Positions 42,565 to 52,446 of a stretch of DNA of 64,000 nt are shown in pieces. Position 1 is the stretch's first letter, and every line of letters starts with the position of its first letter. A program made the position numbers and the translations under genes. The notes below the pieces were generated by a model. The model ran no database searches and was not told the DNA's origin. It saw only the letters and a list, made by a program, of their open reading frames with translations. Origin of the DNA: Eukaryota sp. TZLM1-RC (lineage: Eukaryota; Metamonada: BaSk clade); NCBI GenBank assembly GCA_040285825.1, contig JAUPSS010000002.1:372001-436000 (forward strand), in the 5' to 3' direction.

Positions 42565-43053
42565 TTGAATATGTTTGGAGACTTATGCTGTGTCAACAAT
42601 ATTAGCTCATAACGAATTAATCAAGCACAATCGTTATGATCCCTTGGTACTCAAAATGAATAAATTTTTGAAATCTAAAAGAAGAAAAACGGTAAGATTC
42701 AATGGTTTTGCTATTTCTCTGAATTGACGATTAAGACCTGAGGCTTTTCTACTACAGGCTCTTTTTCATAGTTAGTTATCTCGTCTCCATTCATAACTTC
42801 TTGGATTCTACAAGACGCCACCTTTTGGAGGAACGACAATGGTTGAACTAATATTGAACTGAATATTTACTTAGTGGTCTGTATGGTGGAGTGAATCACA
42901 GTAAAAATCAACTCTATACTCAACTTTTAGAAAAGAACAAGAACAATATTTATTCCCATATCTTTAAAAAGGCAAAATCTTGCATTATCAGATAAATTAA
43001 ACCAGCTTATAAATAAATAAATTAAATCAATAATAGCTATAACTTTGAAAAAA
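42565..43053. other. RT fragment end and gene-free spacer
   Basis: Up to about 42740 the sequence matches the fragment at 6330-6480 (a C-terminal end of another non-LTR subfamily). From there to 43053 I see no gene or repeat. It is the 3' flank of the NFRKB-like gene. Confidence 0.4.
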
Positions 43054-44637
43054 TCACACCCTTCCCATTTTCCTTGGGGTTTGACCCCCTTTTTTCCTTT
43101 TTCCGGATGCTGGCTGGCTAATCATTTGCTCTGTCCTGTAATGATGAGTATAAAGCCACAAATGATGAGCCGAGTCGTACTTCATGCAAGGATCCGATTC
43201 ACCTTGAAGACGATCCAAAGCGCCAGAAACAACGTTTCTAGCGGCTTCTTCTGTTCCCTTCACATACTGTGAAGGCAACAATAAAGCTACAACATCGCTC
43301 CTAGTCCCCATGCCATTCGGAAGACGAGCAGCAGCGTCCCTGACACAAGAGACCACTGTGACGTGTTGTGGCCTATCAGTATGGAGGAAAGAGTGCTCCT
43401 TAGCCTTTGGTCCAGCACTGGCCCTGGACCCCGCCTTCACAGCAGGAGAAACAGGAAAGCGATCACCCCTGATGACAAAAGTAAAAGAAGAAAAGGGCAT
43501 TGAATACCGCTCAACCTCTTGCCATTGGTATTCTCTTGATAGCTCATGATCATAATACTCAATGGTTTGAGGACTCTTTGTTTTCAATGCTTCAAATGGC
43601 ATTCTGGTAAAGTTCTCAGAGACCGGCACAGGCGGTTCAGCCAGCGCAGAACAACATCGACCAATAAAGTCAACGTGGAGCTTGGCCATAAACTGCTGGC
43701 TTGGGGGTTCTACAGGTCCGACCCATTTCCATGGAGCTCCTGGCTGCAAGGAAGACCTCTCTACCCATTTAACGTACATTATAGAAGGTGGAGGAGATGA
43801 CAGATAGAAGAGAGCCATTCGAGCCACTTCTTCTGGCTTATAATGATTTGGCCTAGTTCTATCATTGTTTAGGTTGGCAACAATTTCAGGTTTTTGACAA
43901 ACAAAAGCAACCAATGGTTCGAGTGGACATGAATGGTTTGGGAGGGAGAGTAGGGTGTCTCTAACAGCGACTATGAAGGATGCAGGGTAGGTTGCTTGTA
44001 GTTGATCAAAATCAAACGACATTTGTGACTTTAATAAATCAACAATAGAGACTTTGGGTTCTTCTTTTACAGATTTCTTTTGTGGCACAACTGGTTCTGA
44101 TGGTCTTACAGGGGGTGGAACAAGTAGCTTGTGTTTCGTGTCATAAACACTTATTAACAGATTGAGATGGTTACCTCTACATCGTTGTCTGTACAGCTGT
44201 TCTTGCATTTCTAACATTCGATGGCGAGACTTGGCGACTCGGGGATGGTATAAGCCACCTCGAAGTCTATTAAAGAAGGAAGTTAACAGAGAATTGCCGA
44301 AACAAAGAAGTGAATCAGATAAGAGGAGTTCAGCTGATTCAAGAGCAAGATTTGGGTCTTGGGTACTACCAGGGAGTAGAGGGATGAAAGACCGTTGGAG
44401 ATGTGTGGGGAGTTGTTGGAAAGCATAGAGCAGTACGTCTGATAGTGAGGGTACTTGATAAAGAGCTATTGGTAGATTTAAATTGATAGAGTTTATTATG
44501 GCTGGCTCCATATGCATAGGAACATTGTGATGAGGTGGGAGATATTCATCGTCAGAAAAGCTAAACTCATCGGGATCTACGTCTACTTCACGATCTGATA
44601 GAGTAAAAGATTGTACTTGAGGTGCAGTTGCTGACAT
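43054..44637 (-). CDS. NFRKB-like subunit of INO80 chromatin remodeller
   Basis: This intact 527-residue frame has an ATG start. The N-terminal part (about 50-140) resembles the DEUBAD domain of NFRKB (LSDVLLYAFQQLPTHLQRSFIPLLP, then FFNRLRGGLYHPRV), which binds and restrains the deubiquitinase UCHL5. The C-terminal part (about 400-500) is the NFRKB winged-helix region: AKEHSFLHTDRPQHVTVVSC, DAAARLPNGMGTRSDV, VVSGALDRLQGESDPC, KYDSAHHLWLYTH. That block is nearly diagnostic. The middle is shorter than in animals (human protein about 1,300 residues). The role inferred is an INO80 complex accessory subunit in the nucleus. Confidence 0.9.
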   Translation of the reverse strand: MSATAPQVQSFTLSDREVDVDPDEFSFSDDEYLPPHHNVPMHMEPAIINSINLNLPIALYQVPSLSDVLLYAFQQLPTHLQRSFIPLLPGSTQDPNLALESAELLLSDSLLCFGNSLLTSFFNRLRGGLYHPRVAKSRHRMLEMQEQLYRQRCRGNHLNLLISVYDTKHKLLVPPPVRPSEPVVPQKKSVKEEPKVSIVDLLKSQMSFDFDQLQATYPASFIVAVRDTLLSLPNHSCPLEPLVAFVCQKPEIVANLNNDRTRPNHYKPEEVARMALFYLSSPPPSIMYVKWVERSSLQPGAPWKWVGPVEPPSQQFMAKLHVDFIGRCCSALAEPPVPVSENFTRMPFEALKTKSPQTIEYYDHELSREYQWQEVERYSMPFSSFTFVIRGDRFPVSPAVKAGSRASAGPKAKEHSFLHTDRPQHVTVVSCVRDAAARLPNGMGTRSDVVALLLPSQYVKGTEEAARNVVSGALDRLQGESDPCMKYDSAHHLWLYTHHYRTEQMISQPASGKRKKGGQTPRKMGRV

Positions 44638-44930
44638 CGGTTGAGATTAAAAACTTTTCAAAACTTGAAGCCTTTCAAAGACTTATTTTCAAATTCATTC
44701 ATCCATTTTGTGCCAAACCTCTCTGTGGCCATGAATCTTCTTAGTTTCATGACTCTCAATTCTTTATTAAAGTAAAAAGCTCCAACATAGAGAGAAGAGT
44801 TGCTTTTTGCCTTGCAGTATTATAGGAATTCTTCATGATCTAGAGTTTTCTTTGAAGATTGTATTAGTTGTTCCTACTCCTTTACAGTTTTGTTTTTAAT
44901 AATCCACGTTTTTTTAGCATTTTTATGGAA
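44638..44930. other. intergenic spacer
   Basis: This is the upstream region of the NFRKB-like gene. It is AT-rich and no gene or repeat is recognised. A short non-LTR retrotransposon fragment begins directly beyond it. Confidence 0.4.
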
Positions 44931-45365
44931 TTATGCATTTTGATGGTCTTTGCTCAGAGTTTCTCTTCTTCTTTGAGGGGCAATAAGCCTAAAAGAAAAA
45001 AGCAATAAAAACAAGTGGTCTATTTCTATCAGCTTTAGCTTCTTCGATATCTTTGTCATATTTTCTATGTTTCTCTTTATCTTTAAATTCAAGAGCAGCA
45101 ACAGGATTAAGTTTTCTTCTTTGAACCAAAGTGTCATTTGCAACATTACAGGAGACATAATCATCAGCAACTTCAGAGTTCTCAATCCAATCACAGTAAA
45201 TAACAACTCTATCATCAGAACCAAAATTATTCAATGACAATGCTCTTTAATACATGAGATTCTTGCATTTCTTGCCAAATTAAAAACAATCTCCCTGTCA
45301 GCATTATGTAATGAAGAACGATAAGTTATCAGTTTAAGACATATTAAGCATAATGTAAGGTGAGC
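44931..45365 (-). pseudogene. non-LTR retrotransposon fragment
   Basis: Minus-strand frames match the element at 32195-34015 from the knuckle end (LITYRSSLHNA) through the endonuclease-like region (NNFGSDDRVVIYCDWIENSE) to EEAKADRNRPLVFIAF. The normal C-terminal end is missing. In this copy the R-G-D of the endonuclease motif reads R-V-V, so the first catalytic acid is lost. Confidence 0.7.
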
Positions 45366-45905
45366 TGTGAGGATTTCGAACATATACATGCTTCTTTTAA
45401 TAGAAGTTGGTCAATTGGATTGTTCAGATATAATCTCGGTTTTGCAACAAGAGCTTCAAATCGAGAATCGAATTAAAGAGAATAGAGAGATGGTAATTAC
45501 ATCATACCTACAAGTATTTCTGCCTTTTGATATTAGACCAGTCGATTCGTGTAAGATATCAGTCACATATCAGCGCGTTCCACCGATGATCGCCAAGCAG
45601 TAGTAGCTTTCAACTTGATTGATGAGAATTATAAACATGAATCATAAGTGACTTGACCTTGATAATGCATAAGTAAACCACTTGACTTGAACAAATTTCA
45701 AATAATTTGACATCAGTATATTTATTGGTCTATACAGAGTAAGTAATTAATTAAGAATAAAATTACAGGAATTCTAATCATGAAGATTCACTTTTAATAT
45801 AGCATTCAATTTATTAATAATTTTTTCAATTTATTATTTAATATTAGTCACTAAAGTTATAATACATATAGATGGAACAGCACAAAACCATTTTTAAACT
45901 TAATC
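45366..45905. other. possible short frame, otherwise gene-free
   Basis: A plus-strand frame at 45367-45603 (78 residues, LQVFLPFDIRPVDSCKISVTY near its end) has no recognised family and no start context to support it. It may be the tail of a truncated gene. From 45604 to 45905 the sequence is AT-rich, 3' of the calpain-like gene. Confidence 0.25.
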
Positions 45906-48491
45906 CTAAAATTTCAACCATTTTACATCAGAATTTGAACAAATAATCAAGTAACCATTAATAGTCTCCAGCAGATGCTTATTGGCAACAAGTGACATTT
46001 CAATAGCATATTTACCAGGATCTAAATCAAAATAAATAACTTGCTTTCCGCGATTTTCAATCAAATCAGATTCACTGGCCAGAGTTTGAATAGTAATTTT
46101 AAACTCAATATTGTCTGTACAATAAAAGCAGCCCTGGCTATGAGACAAACAGTCGATCTCTGTGATTAAGGTGGAACTTTTTGAAAAATTAAAATGCCTG
46201 CAAAAATAAACATCATAAAAATGAATTCGTTCAATTTCAATTTCAAAATTATCTTCAGAAAAAATTAATAAATTACCATTCAAATTGAATGGAACACTTG
46301 AAACTTGAACAGACATATTACTTTGAGATGGGATTGTTAAAATTTTATCGGCATCAAGAAAGTGTTTGTTACAACAACTCAAATGATCAATGCCGCCATG
46401 GTTAGTAAAAGGGGTGCTAGTCTTCACCAACAACTTTGAATTTGCAAAATTTTTAAGCTGGAATCTGGGATAAAAAAGACGCCAAATTAATTCCAAATTA
46501 ATAAAGTCGAAAAAATGAAATGAGGAAAGGTCAATCAAGGGCAATTCAAAGTTACCATTGAAGTACACGGAACTAATAGGTTCGGGGTTAAAGTGAAACA
46601 AATTTTCCTGAGAATAACAGAATTTTAAAGAAAAATTAACATTGCACTTAAATAAACTTGAAACAGAAATGATGGTTTTACCTGGTTTAATTAAAAGAAA
46701 AGTAATCAAATTTGATTGAATGAGCTCATCATAAGGGTCACAATACACCAAACTTTCCAGAATTGAATACTTTTCACCCAGACAAGTTGCGGAAACTTTG
46801 ATCGGATCATAAAAAAGTTTTCCCTTTTCATCAAGAAAGCCTGAAATATTTACCACACAAACAACATACTCACTAGATTCAACCAAGAATACAGCATCAG
46901 GAATTAAATCAAAACCAGAGCAATCCAAATCAAATTCAAAATATTTAGATTTAGATTCAGTATTAAAATGAAGTAGAGAAAAAAGATCAACATCGTCTTT
47001 TTTTAATTTCCTTTCCAATAAATCACGAGGGTGGGTTCTATAATTGGAATAAAGGGTGATGTCATCACCATCAATCAACACGTCATAAACACGTGATCTA
47101 TCAACAGCAACTGTTTTAAAATCAATCCAATCAAATGATTGAAGTATATTGACCTTTTCTATGTCATTGACACGTTGCATGACGTGACCAGTTACCGTGA
47201 ACATCAGAGCTTCTACTGTGAACTGCTTCAATACTCCAAAATTCCCATACAACGAAGCAATTCCCTTTTCAATAAGAGCACAACATAGAACTGGTGAACC
47301 TTCATCGGTATAAGCAATAGAAAGAGCGGGGTGGTTGGTGGATGTGACCGGAAGCACGTTATCAATCAAAAAAGATTGGCGACTTCCAAGAGAGTCAAAT
47401 AAAACAAGATTGGATGACTGAGAGCAATAGTCTTGGAAAATCAAGCAATCAATCATTAATTTTGAGCTAACCACGTATCCAATGACAGAAACGGCTTGAC
47501 TACTAGAAAGTCTTCCCTGTTCTATCAAATATGACCTTCTCGACGTATCACTGAGTAACTGACAAGCCAAATGGGCTCTACTCTTACTGTGAACTTCTGC
47601 TACAGTTGGTAATCCTAAATTAACTGATTGATTAGAACTCAATTCTTTGTGAACAGACCTAGTTGATCGATGCACGGGTGATCTAGAAATTCTGGGGGAA
47701 GCTGAAACTGGTCTAGAAGGAGAGGAAATAGGGTCAGGGTTGGGGTCAGGGTTGGGGTTTGATTCAACCAAAGCGCATTTCAACTCCACTGCCTCGCCTA
47801 CAATAACCGTTGCATCTTCACTTCTTTTGTATCTCATTCTGTTGCAGACACTGGGATTCTTAGTCAATGGATTAACCAACAGATGCTGATTTGAAAACAC
47901 CTCTTCAAGTTTGGCCAGAAAGAATGAGCAAACAAGAGAGAATCCTGCAGTAGAAGACTCAGAGTCCCTGGCAAAGGTTCGAAATAAATCCAGTATTCGA
48001 TCACCATTCAGCAATAGATTTTGAGACAGTAGGGGAGGGGGGTCAGAAAAAGGACGGAAGCAAGTGACGAGGGTAGAGAGACGTTGATAAAGAGAAAGAA
48101 GGAAAGGGTGGGGCAGGGTTGAGGTTGTTAGTTTGTACAAAAGGGAGACAATTAGTTGCCGATCATGATTCCATGATGGGGTGATGAATGATGGTTTAAT
48201 TGAGCAAAGGAGGATTACTATTGCCGAAGCATGGGATAAGTCACAATCAGTGTTGAGTAGTGAAAACCAGTGTTTGGAAAAGTTTTGGAACTGAGGACGA
48301 AAACATGCAGGAAGTAGACTCTTCTGTAGCTTTAATACAAGGTGTGGAACATCAGGAATAGAAGAGAGGGAAGACAGCCAGACTGATTCATATGAAGTCC
48401 AGGCAGCCACAAAAGAACTTGAGGGAAGGGACCTATGACAATGTAGTAACAGCTCTGTGTTGATCATTCTACGAAATAAGTGCCCCTGCAT
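45906..48491 (-). CDS. calpain-like protein, probably non-catalytic
   Basis: This 861-residue frame has an ATG start. Residues 322-440 follow the calpain protease core: EQGRLSSSQAVSVIGYV at the place of the QG-x-LGDCW active-site helix, then FLIDNVLPVTSTNHPALSIAY (calpain DD-x-LP) and ALIEKGIASLYGNFGVL (calpain LLEKAYAK-x-x-GSY), then EALMFTVTGHV (calpain EAL-x-x-TGG). The catalytic Cys position is Ser331, and no HAY-type histidine is visible, so proteolysis is unlikely. Residues 450-860 are beta-rich, like the C2-like domains of calpain-7 type proteins. Residues 1-220 are helical. An NPNPDPNPDP repeat lies near 245. An androglobin-like or CAPN7-like pseudo-enzyme is possible. It shares a 90-bp divergent promoter region with the next gene. 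Confidence 0.5.
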   Translation of the reverse strand: MQGHLFRRMINTELLLHCHRSLPSSSFVAAWTSYESVWLSSLSSIPDVPHLVLKLQKSLLPACFRPQFQNFSKHWFSLLNTDCDLSHASAIVILLCSIKPSFITPSWNHDRQLIVSLLYKLTTSTLPHPFLLSLYQRLSTLVTCFRPFSDPPPLLSQNLLLNGDRILDLFRTFARDSESSTAGFSLVCSFFLAKLEEVFSNQHLLVNPLTKNPSVCNRMRYKRSEDATVIVGEAVELKCALVESNPNPDPNPDPISSPSRPVSASPRISRSPVHRSTRSVHKELSSNQSVNLGLPTVAEVHSKSRAHLACQLLSDTSRRSYLIEQGRLSSSQAVSVIGYVVSSKLMIDCLIFQDYCSQSSNLVLFDSLGSRQSFLIDNVLPVTSTNHPALSIAYTDEGSPVLCCALIEKGIASLYGNFGVLKQFTVEALMFTVTGHVMQRVNDIEKVNILQSFDWIDFKTVAVDRSRVYDVLIDGDDITLYSNYRTHPRDLLERKLKKDDVDLFSLLHFNTESKSKYFEFDLDCSGFDLIPDAVFLVESSEYVVCVVNISGFLDEKGKLFYDPIKVSATCLGEKYSILESLVYCDPYDELIQSNLITFLLIKPGKTIISVSSLFKCNVNFSLKFCYSQENLFHFNPEPISSVYFNGNFELPLIDLSSFHFFDFINLELIWRLFYPRFQLKNFANSKLLVKTSTPFTNHGGIDHLSCCNKHFLDADKILTIPSQSNMSVQVSSVPFNLNGNLLIFSEDNFEIEIERIHFYDVYFCRHFNFSKSSTLITEIDCLSHSQGCFYCTDNIEFKITIQTLASESDLIENRGKQVIYFDLDPGKYAIEMSLVANKHLLETINGYLIICSNSDVKWLKF

Positions 48492-48581
48492 AGTAGAGAC
48501 TTTTATATTTGATTTGATTCCAGAATCAATCCTGTATTCTCAACAGATTACCACTATTTGACATTTTTGTGCTATTAGCAG

Positions 48582-49370
48582 ATGTCCAAACATAAACAAC
48601 AGAAAATAACGGATATGTTCTCTCCTGTTCGAACACGCAGTCGGTCGAGTCGCACAGCTCCAGCTACACCCATTACATCTTTACCTGATGACCCTGTGAT
48701 TATCGATACATCCCCTTCTCCTAAAGAAAAATCATCAGATGTAGAATTTATTGATAATGACATTCCTACACCTTCTATAGTAAAATCACCACCACCTAAA
48801 CCCAGGAGGGCAAATACTGCTAAAACATCTTCTGCACCCCCTAAAAAACGGGGTAGAAAGCCCAAGAAGAAGGAATTATGTAGTGAAGAAGACCCACCTC
48901 CAAATGACCGCAGCCTGGATCTAAGACAACTGGATCAATCCGGGAAGCAATACAACAAAAACAAAAGAAACACATGCCAATATTCGCTTTCAAGTCTTCT
49001 CGATGATGAACCTCTCATCAATCTAACCAAGGATCAACCGTCAGGTCCATTAGTTATTGATTCTTCGTGTCGATTGGTTCGTCCTTCAAATCCTTCTGAT
49101 TTAATCCACAGAATAAGTTGTTCCCTATCATTGCTTAAAAGTATATGTGATTCACATAATTCATTACAAATCACTAGTGTTTTGATTAAATTAACCTGCC
49201 TTGACCCTCAGCTGGTTACACAGTTTTCACCATTAGTCGAGAGGTTTTTAACTGACCAATCAAGTGAAGATGATCTGATTGAAGAACTGAAGAAACTTGA
49301 AGGTTTATTCTTTTTAGAAACCAAGGTTCCTTCCATAGATGAGGGACCTTTTGTTGGACTTTTTGGATAA
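48582..49370 (+). CDS. PIP-box and AT-hook protein, putative
   Basis: This 262-residue frame has an ATG start 90 bp from the divergent calpain-like gene. The N-terminus has QQKITDMF (residues 6-13), which fits a PCNA-interacting motif except for Met in the first aromatic place. Basic and Ser/Pro-rich stretches follow, with an AT-hook-like KKRGRKPKKK near 90. The C-terminal 100 residues are helical (HRISCSLSLLKSICDSH, then EDDLIEELKKLEGL). The combination suggests a nuclear protein at replication or repair sites. The family is not recognised. Confidence 0.5.
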   Translation: MSKHKQQKITDMFSPVRTRSRSSRTAPATPITSLPDDPVIIDTSPSPKEKSSDVEFIDNDIPTPSIVKSPPPKPRRANTAKTSSAPPKKRGRKPKKKELCSEEDPPPNDRSLDLRQLDQSGKQYNKNKRNTCQYSLSSLLDDEPLINLTKDQPSGPLVIDSSCRLVRPSNPSDLIHRISCSLSLLKSICDSHNSLQITSVLIKLTCLDPQLVTQFSPLVERFLTDQSSEDDLIEELKKLEGLFFLETKVPSIDEGPFVGLFG

Positions 49371-49503
49371 TATTTCTATATAATTTATTTTTAGGTTTTG
49401 TTTTATAATTTTATTTGAAAAATTTGAAATTGATATGAATTATTTATTTTACAAATTTATTTATTTTATATTTACAATGACTAAAACTTAAATTCCAAGT
49501 AAG

Positions 49504-51108
49504 TTATAAAGACAAGCTTCGTTTGAATCTGCTTTCATCAAAAATTTCTCCATTTTCAATCGCTTTCTTTCTTGCTTTTGCCACAACAAGACACTTTTTA
49601 AACTTTGATACAGCCAAATTAACCAACAGAGTGGTTGCTACAATGTTGTGCCACTTCTGCTCTTTATCTGCACTAATTCGAGATCTATATTTGGCTAACG
49701 ATTCCACGAATCTCTTTAAGACTGGATCATTGAACAAAGACTGGGTGCCGGGAACTTTTAGATTGAACTTATCCAAAAGAGGCCTCGGATCTGCACCCTT
49801 CTCAATCAAATACTTTACAATGATTCGATGGCCAGATTCACATGCGATGCTCAATGGAGAAGGCAGTCTGGGAACTTTAATACATCCGAATACAGTTTCT
49901 GAAGCATCAGCCCTGGGGATATGGGGTGAAGCTTTGTGATTGACACCATTCTTGACTAGGATCTTGACACACTCTAACGACCCAGACCTACAAGCAAGCA
50001 TTAGAGGAGTGAATCCATTAGCGATTGGGTTAGTGTTAGGTTTGAAGGTTAAAAACTTGGAAAGAATGGTTGGTTTGTCTGAAATGCAACAGACATGGAG
50101 AGGAGAAAATGAGTTGAAATGTATTGAGGGTTGTGTCAATGATGAAGAAAGGAATTTTTTGTCAAGGTCTTTAAAAGAGATCATTGACAAGTCATTGACA
50201 AGTGCTGAATGACAAAGTTTGGTTGGAAGGTCTGAATCATTGGGTAAGGGTTCTGGTTGACAAATAGAGCTCAACAATTTTGGGTTGTTGAAAATTTCAT
50301 TCAATTGATCCTTCTTGAACTTACCAGGTTCAATATGCTCATATTCAAAAGGATTTCCTGTAAAGTCGACCCAATTTAATTCCTCTACGGACATCAATTC
50401 TTTATTGAAATATTTTATTCGATTAAAAGCCAAGTCAATTTTAGACAGCTTTGGAGGCACCACATTCGGAGCAAACTCTGTTAACCTATTATCAGAAGCA
50501 ATCAAGGAAGACAGTTTGGGAAAGGTTGCTAAACATTTGAAATTGAGTTTTGTCAGTTGGTTGTTTCTCAAGTCAAGTCCTTCAAGCCTAGGAAGGTTCT
50601 TAAGGTTCTCTGGATATGATAAAAAGAAATTTGAAGAAATATCCAAGACTTCCAAAAACTTTAGTGTAGAAATGTCATCAGGAAGAGATGAAAGGTTGTT
50701 GTTAGAGATATCCATTACCTTGAGTGACCTTAAAGAAAGAAGAGGTGGAAGTTTTGTAAGGCAGCAATGTTCAATGAGCATAGACTCGAGGAAGGGAGTG
50801 AAAAGCTCAGGGGTGAGACGATGGCCAAGGTCCATTCCGATAAGTTCTAAGTTGATGAGACGTTTGAGAGAAGCAAAGTTACGTGGAATGATGACATAAT
50901 CTTCATCTTTCAAGAAACAACGCCGTAGATTGAGTTGTTGTAAATGGCCAAAATATGGCATGATATTGGTGACCTCGAGAAGATCAGCATTGCGGAGTGT
51001 GAGGGTATAGCCATTTTTGGCAATATCAATTGATTGTTTAACATCAGGATCTTGGAAGTGAAAATCGGGTATTGATGTGTTTTTCGAACAGCTACATGAT
51101 GCACCCAT
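49504..51108 (-). CDS. leucine-rich repeat and ankyrin protein, lipid-anchored
   Basis: This is an intact 534-residue frame. The start MGASCSCSK has Gly2 followed by Cys residues, a typical site for N-myristoylation plus palmitoylation, so membrane anchoring is likely. Leucine-rich repeats cover about 50-250 (LKVMDISNNNLSSLPDDI, LEVLDISSNFF, LEGLDLRNNQLTKL, LSKIDLAFNRIKYF). Ankyrin repeats cover about 325-440 (FTPLMLACRSGSLECVKILVKNG, SPLSIACESGHRIIVKYLIEKG). A basic helical tail follows. The role is probably a membrane-associated scaffold. No enzyme domain is seen. Confidence 0.85.
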   Translation of the reverse strand: MGASCSCSKNTSIPDFHFQDPDVKQSIDIAKNGYTLTLRNADLLEVTNIMPYFGHLQQLNLRRCFLKDEDYVIIPRNFASLKRLINLELIGMDLGHRLTPELFTPFLESMLIEHCCLTKLPPLLSLRSLKVMDISNNNLSSLPDDISTLKFLEVLDISSNFFLSYPENLKNLPRLEGLDLRNNQLTKLNFKCLATFPKLSSLIASDNRLTEFAPNVVPPKLSKIDLAFNRIKYFNKELMSVEELNWVDFTGNPFEYEHIEPGKFKKDQLNEIFNNPKLLSSICQPEPLPNDSDLPTKLCHSALVNDLSMISFKDLDKKFLSSSLTQPSIHFNSFSPLHVCCISDKPTILSKFLTFKPNTNPIANGFTPLMLACRSGSLECVKILVKNGVNHKASPHIPRADASETVFGCIKVPRLPSPLSIACESGHRIIVKYLIEKGADPRPLLDKFNLKVPGTQSLFNDPVLKRFVESLAKYRSRISADKEQKWHNIVATTLLVNLAVSKFKKCLVVAKARKKAIENGEIFDESRFKRSLSL

Positions 51109-51206
51109 TGCTGATATATTTGATACCGAGTTGAAAAGTTAGAAATGGAAAGAAATCTTTTTCGAGATTGGCCAAAAGTTTTTTTTTCTGTGGTTGAATT
51201 TTAGGT

Positions 51207-51804
51207 CAATCATTGTATTTATTGAATTTGGACACTTGATTAAATTAAATCATAACTAATGGGTCGACTATCATTAAACCAAGATTTCCTCTACAAAATC
51301 TTGATTTGCTTGCTGTCTAGCTAAAGCTTCTCTAATTCGATTGAAAAACCGCGGTAATCTATTAATAATATCAAATTGAATCCGTGAACGCCATAAAAAA
51401 ATATCAAATCTTTTCATTGTTTTTTCTTTCACCATTTTTTGGAAGTCATCCAAAAAAGTTTCTGCTTCAACTGATAATCTTCCATTTATCGAAAATGGGA
51501 AAGCAATAAAAACCAGCTGTGTATTTCTATCGACATTTGCATCTTCAATTTCTTTATCATATTTTCTATGTTTTTCTTTTGCTTTAAAATCCAGAGCAGC
51601 CACAGGATTAAGTTTTCTTCTGTGAACCAAAGTATCGTTTGCAACATTACATGAGACAAAGTCAACAATAGCTTCAGAATTATCAATCCAATCACAGTAT
51701 ACATCACCTCTATCATCAGAACCAAAATTATTCAGAGAAAGTGTTTCCTTCAGCAGGGGCTCTTTGATACACGATATCCTTGCAGTTTGTGCCATATTGA
51801 AAAC
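51207..51804 (-). mobile_element. 5'-truncated non-LTR element (598 bp)
   Basis: The target duplication ATTTTAGGT is at 51198-51206 and 51805-51813. The insert encodes the last 173 residues of the 32195-34015 family (DRGDVYCDWIDNSEAIVDF motif through EEILV) with only a few changes, then the 3' UTR ending in an AATAAATACAATG-type tail. The frame has no stop. It lies 90 bp upstream of the LRR-ankyrin gene's start, on the same strand, in its promoter region. Confidence 0.9.
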
Positions 51805-51893
51805 ATTTTAGGTTGAATACAAATCCCTTTTTTTCCCTTCCCTCCCTAATCCCTCCCTAATCCCTTTTTTGTGTTTCTGACCTATTGAGATAA

Positions 51894-52232
51894 ACACTTG
51901 CTCAAAACTCTGGTCTTGATGCTGAAGAGACTATTATCAACTTGCAAGAAGAAGCCGAAGAGGGTGGCATTGTTGGTTTAGATGTCTTTTCTGGAGAAGC
52001 CTGTGATCCAAAAGAACTTGGAATTTGGGACAACTATTGTGTTTTAAGAAATATGATTCGTTCATCTGCTGTTATTTCTTCTCAATTATTGTTGTGTGAT
52101 GAAATTATAGCTGCTGGTTTGTTACCTTATGATCATTCTGTTAACTTTAGGAAGAAGCTTGTCAATGAAAGCTCAACAACAAGGATAGTTGGATTTGTAT
52201 TGCATAGAAATAAATATGGCTTAATTATTTGA
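51894..52232 (+). pseudogene. orphan C-terminal fragment of CCT zeta chaperonin
   Basis: After an in-frame TAA at 51891 the frame reads TLAQNSGLDAEETIINLQEE, GLDVFSGEACDPKELGIWDNY, SSAVISSQLLLCDEIIAAG. This is the end of the chaperonin subunit CCT6/TCP1-zeta, which folds actin and tubulin as part of an eight-subunit ring. About 430 N-terminal residues are absent, and no other CCT sequence lies in the window. After the normal end the frame continues into about 28 unrelated residues. It is a truncated duplicate or retrocopy, unless an intron (3' site near CTATTGAG, 51882-51889) links it to a distant exon, which is unlikely given the neighbours. Confidence 0.75.
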
Positions 52233-52446
52233 TTTTAATGTTTTAGCATTGACATGCTGTCACAACAGTGTAAATATGTGAATCTTTTGTTGGCTGTTTT
52301 AATGTTTTTCTCATTAATAGAGGATTTATAATTGCTGTTCATAAAAGGATGGTTGTGTGTTCATCAAAACAACTGAAGCTTCATGATAACATACATACAG
52401 AAATCTTTTCACTGTTTCGCAGAACTCAATAATTGTTAACAAACTT

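Noticed and set aside
43310-44428. Plus-strand frames across the NFRKB-like gene
   Set aside because: They are antisense shadows of a well-supported coding frame.
47735-47765. GGGTCAGGGTTGGGG repeat as interstitial telomere
   Set aside because: It is coding sequence for an Asn-Pro/Asp-Pro repeat within an intact gene and is not an exact telomeric unit.
51838-51866. CCCTCCCTAAT repeat as telomeric sequence
   Set aside because: The unit is 11 bp, occurs about twice and varies. It is more likely a local slippage repeat.
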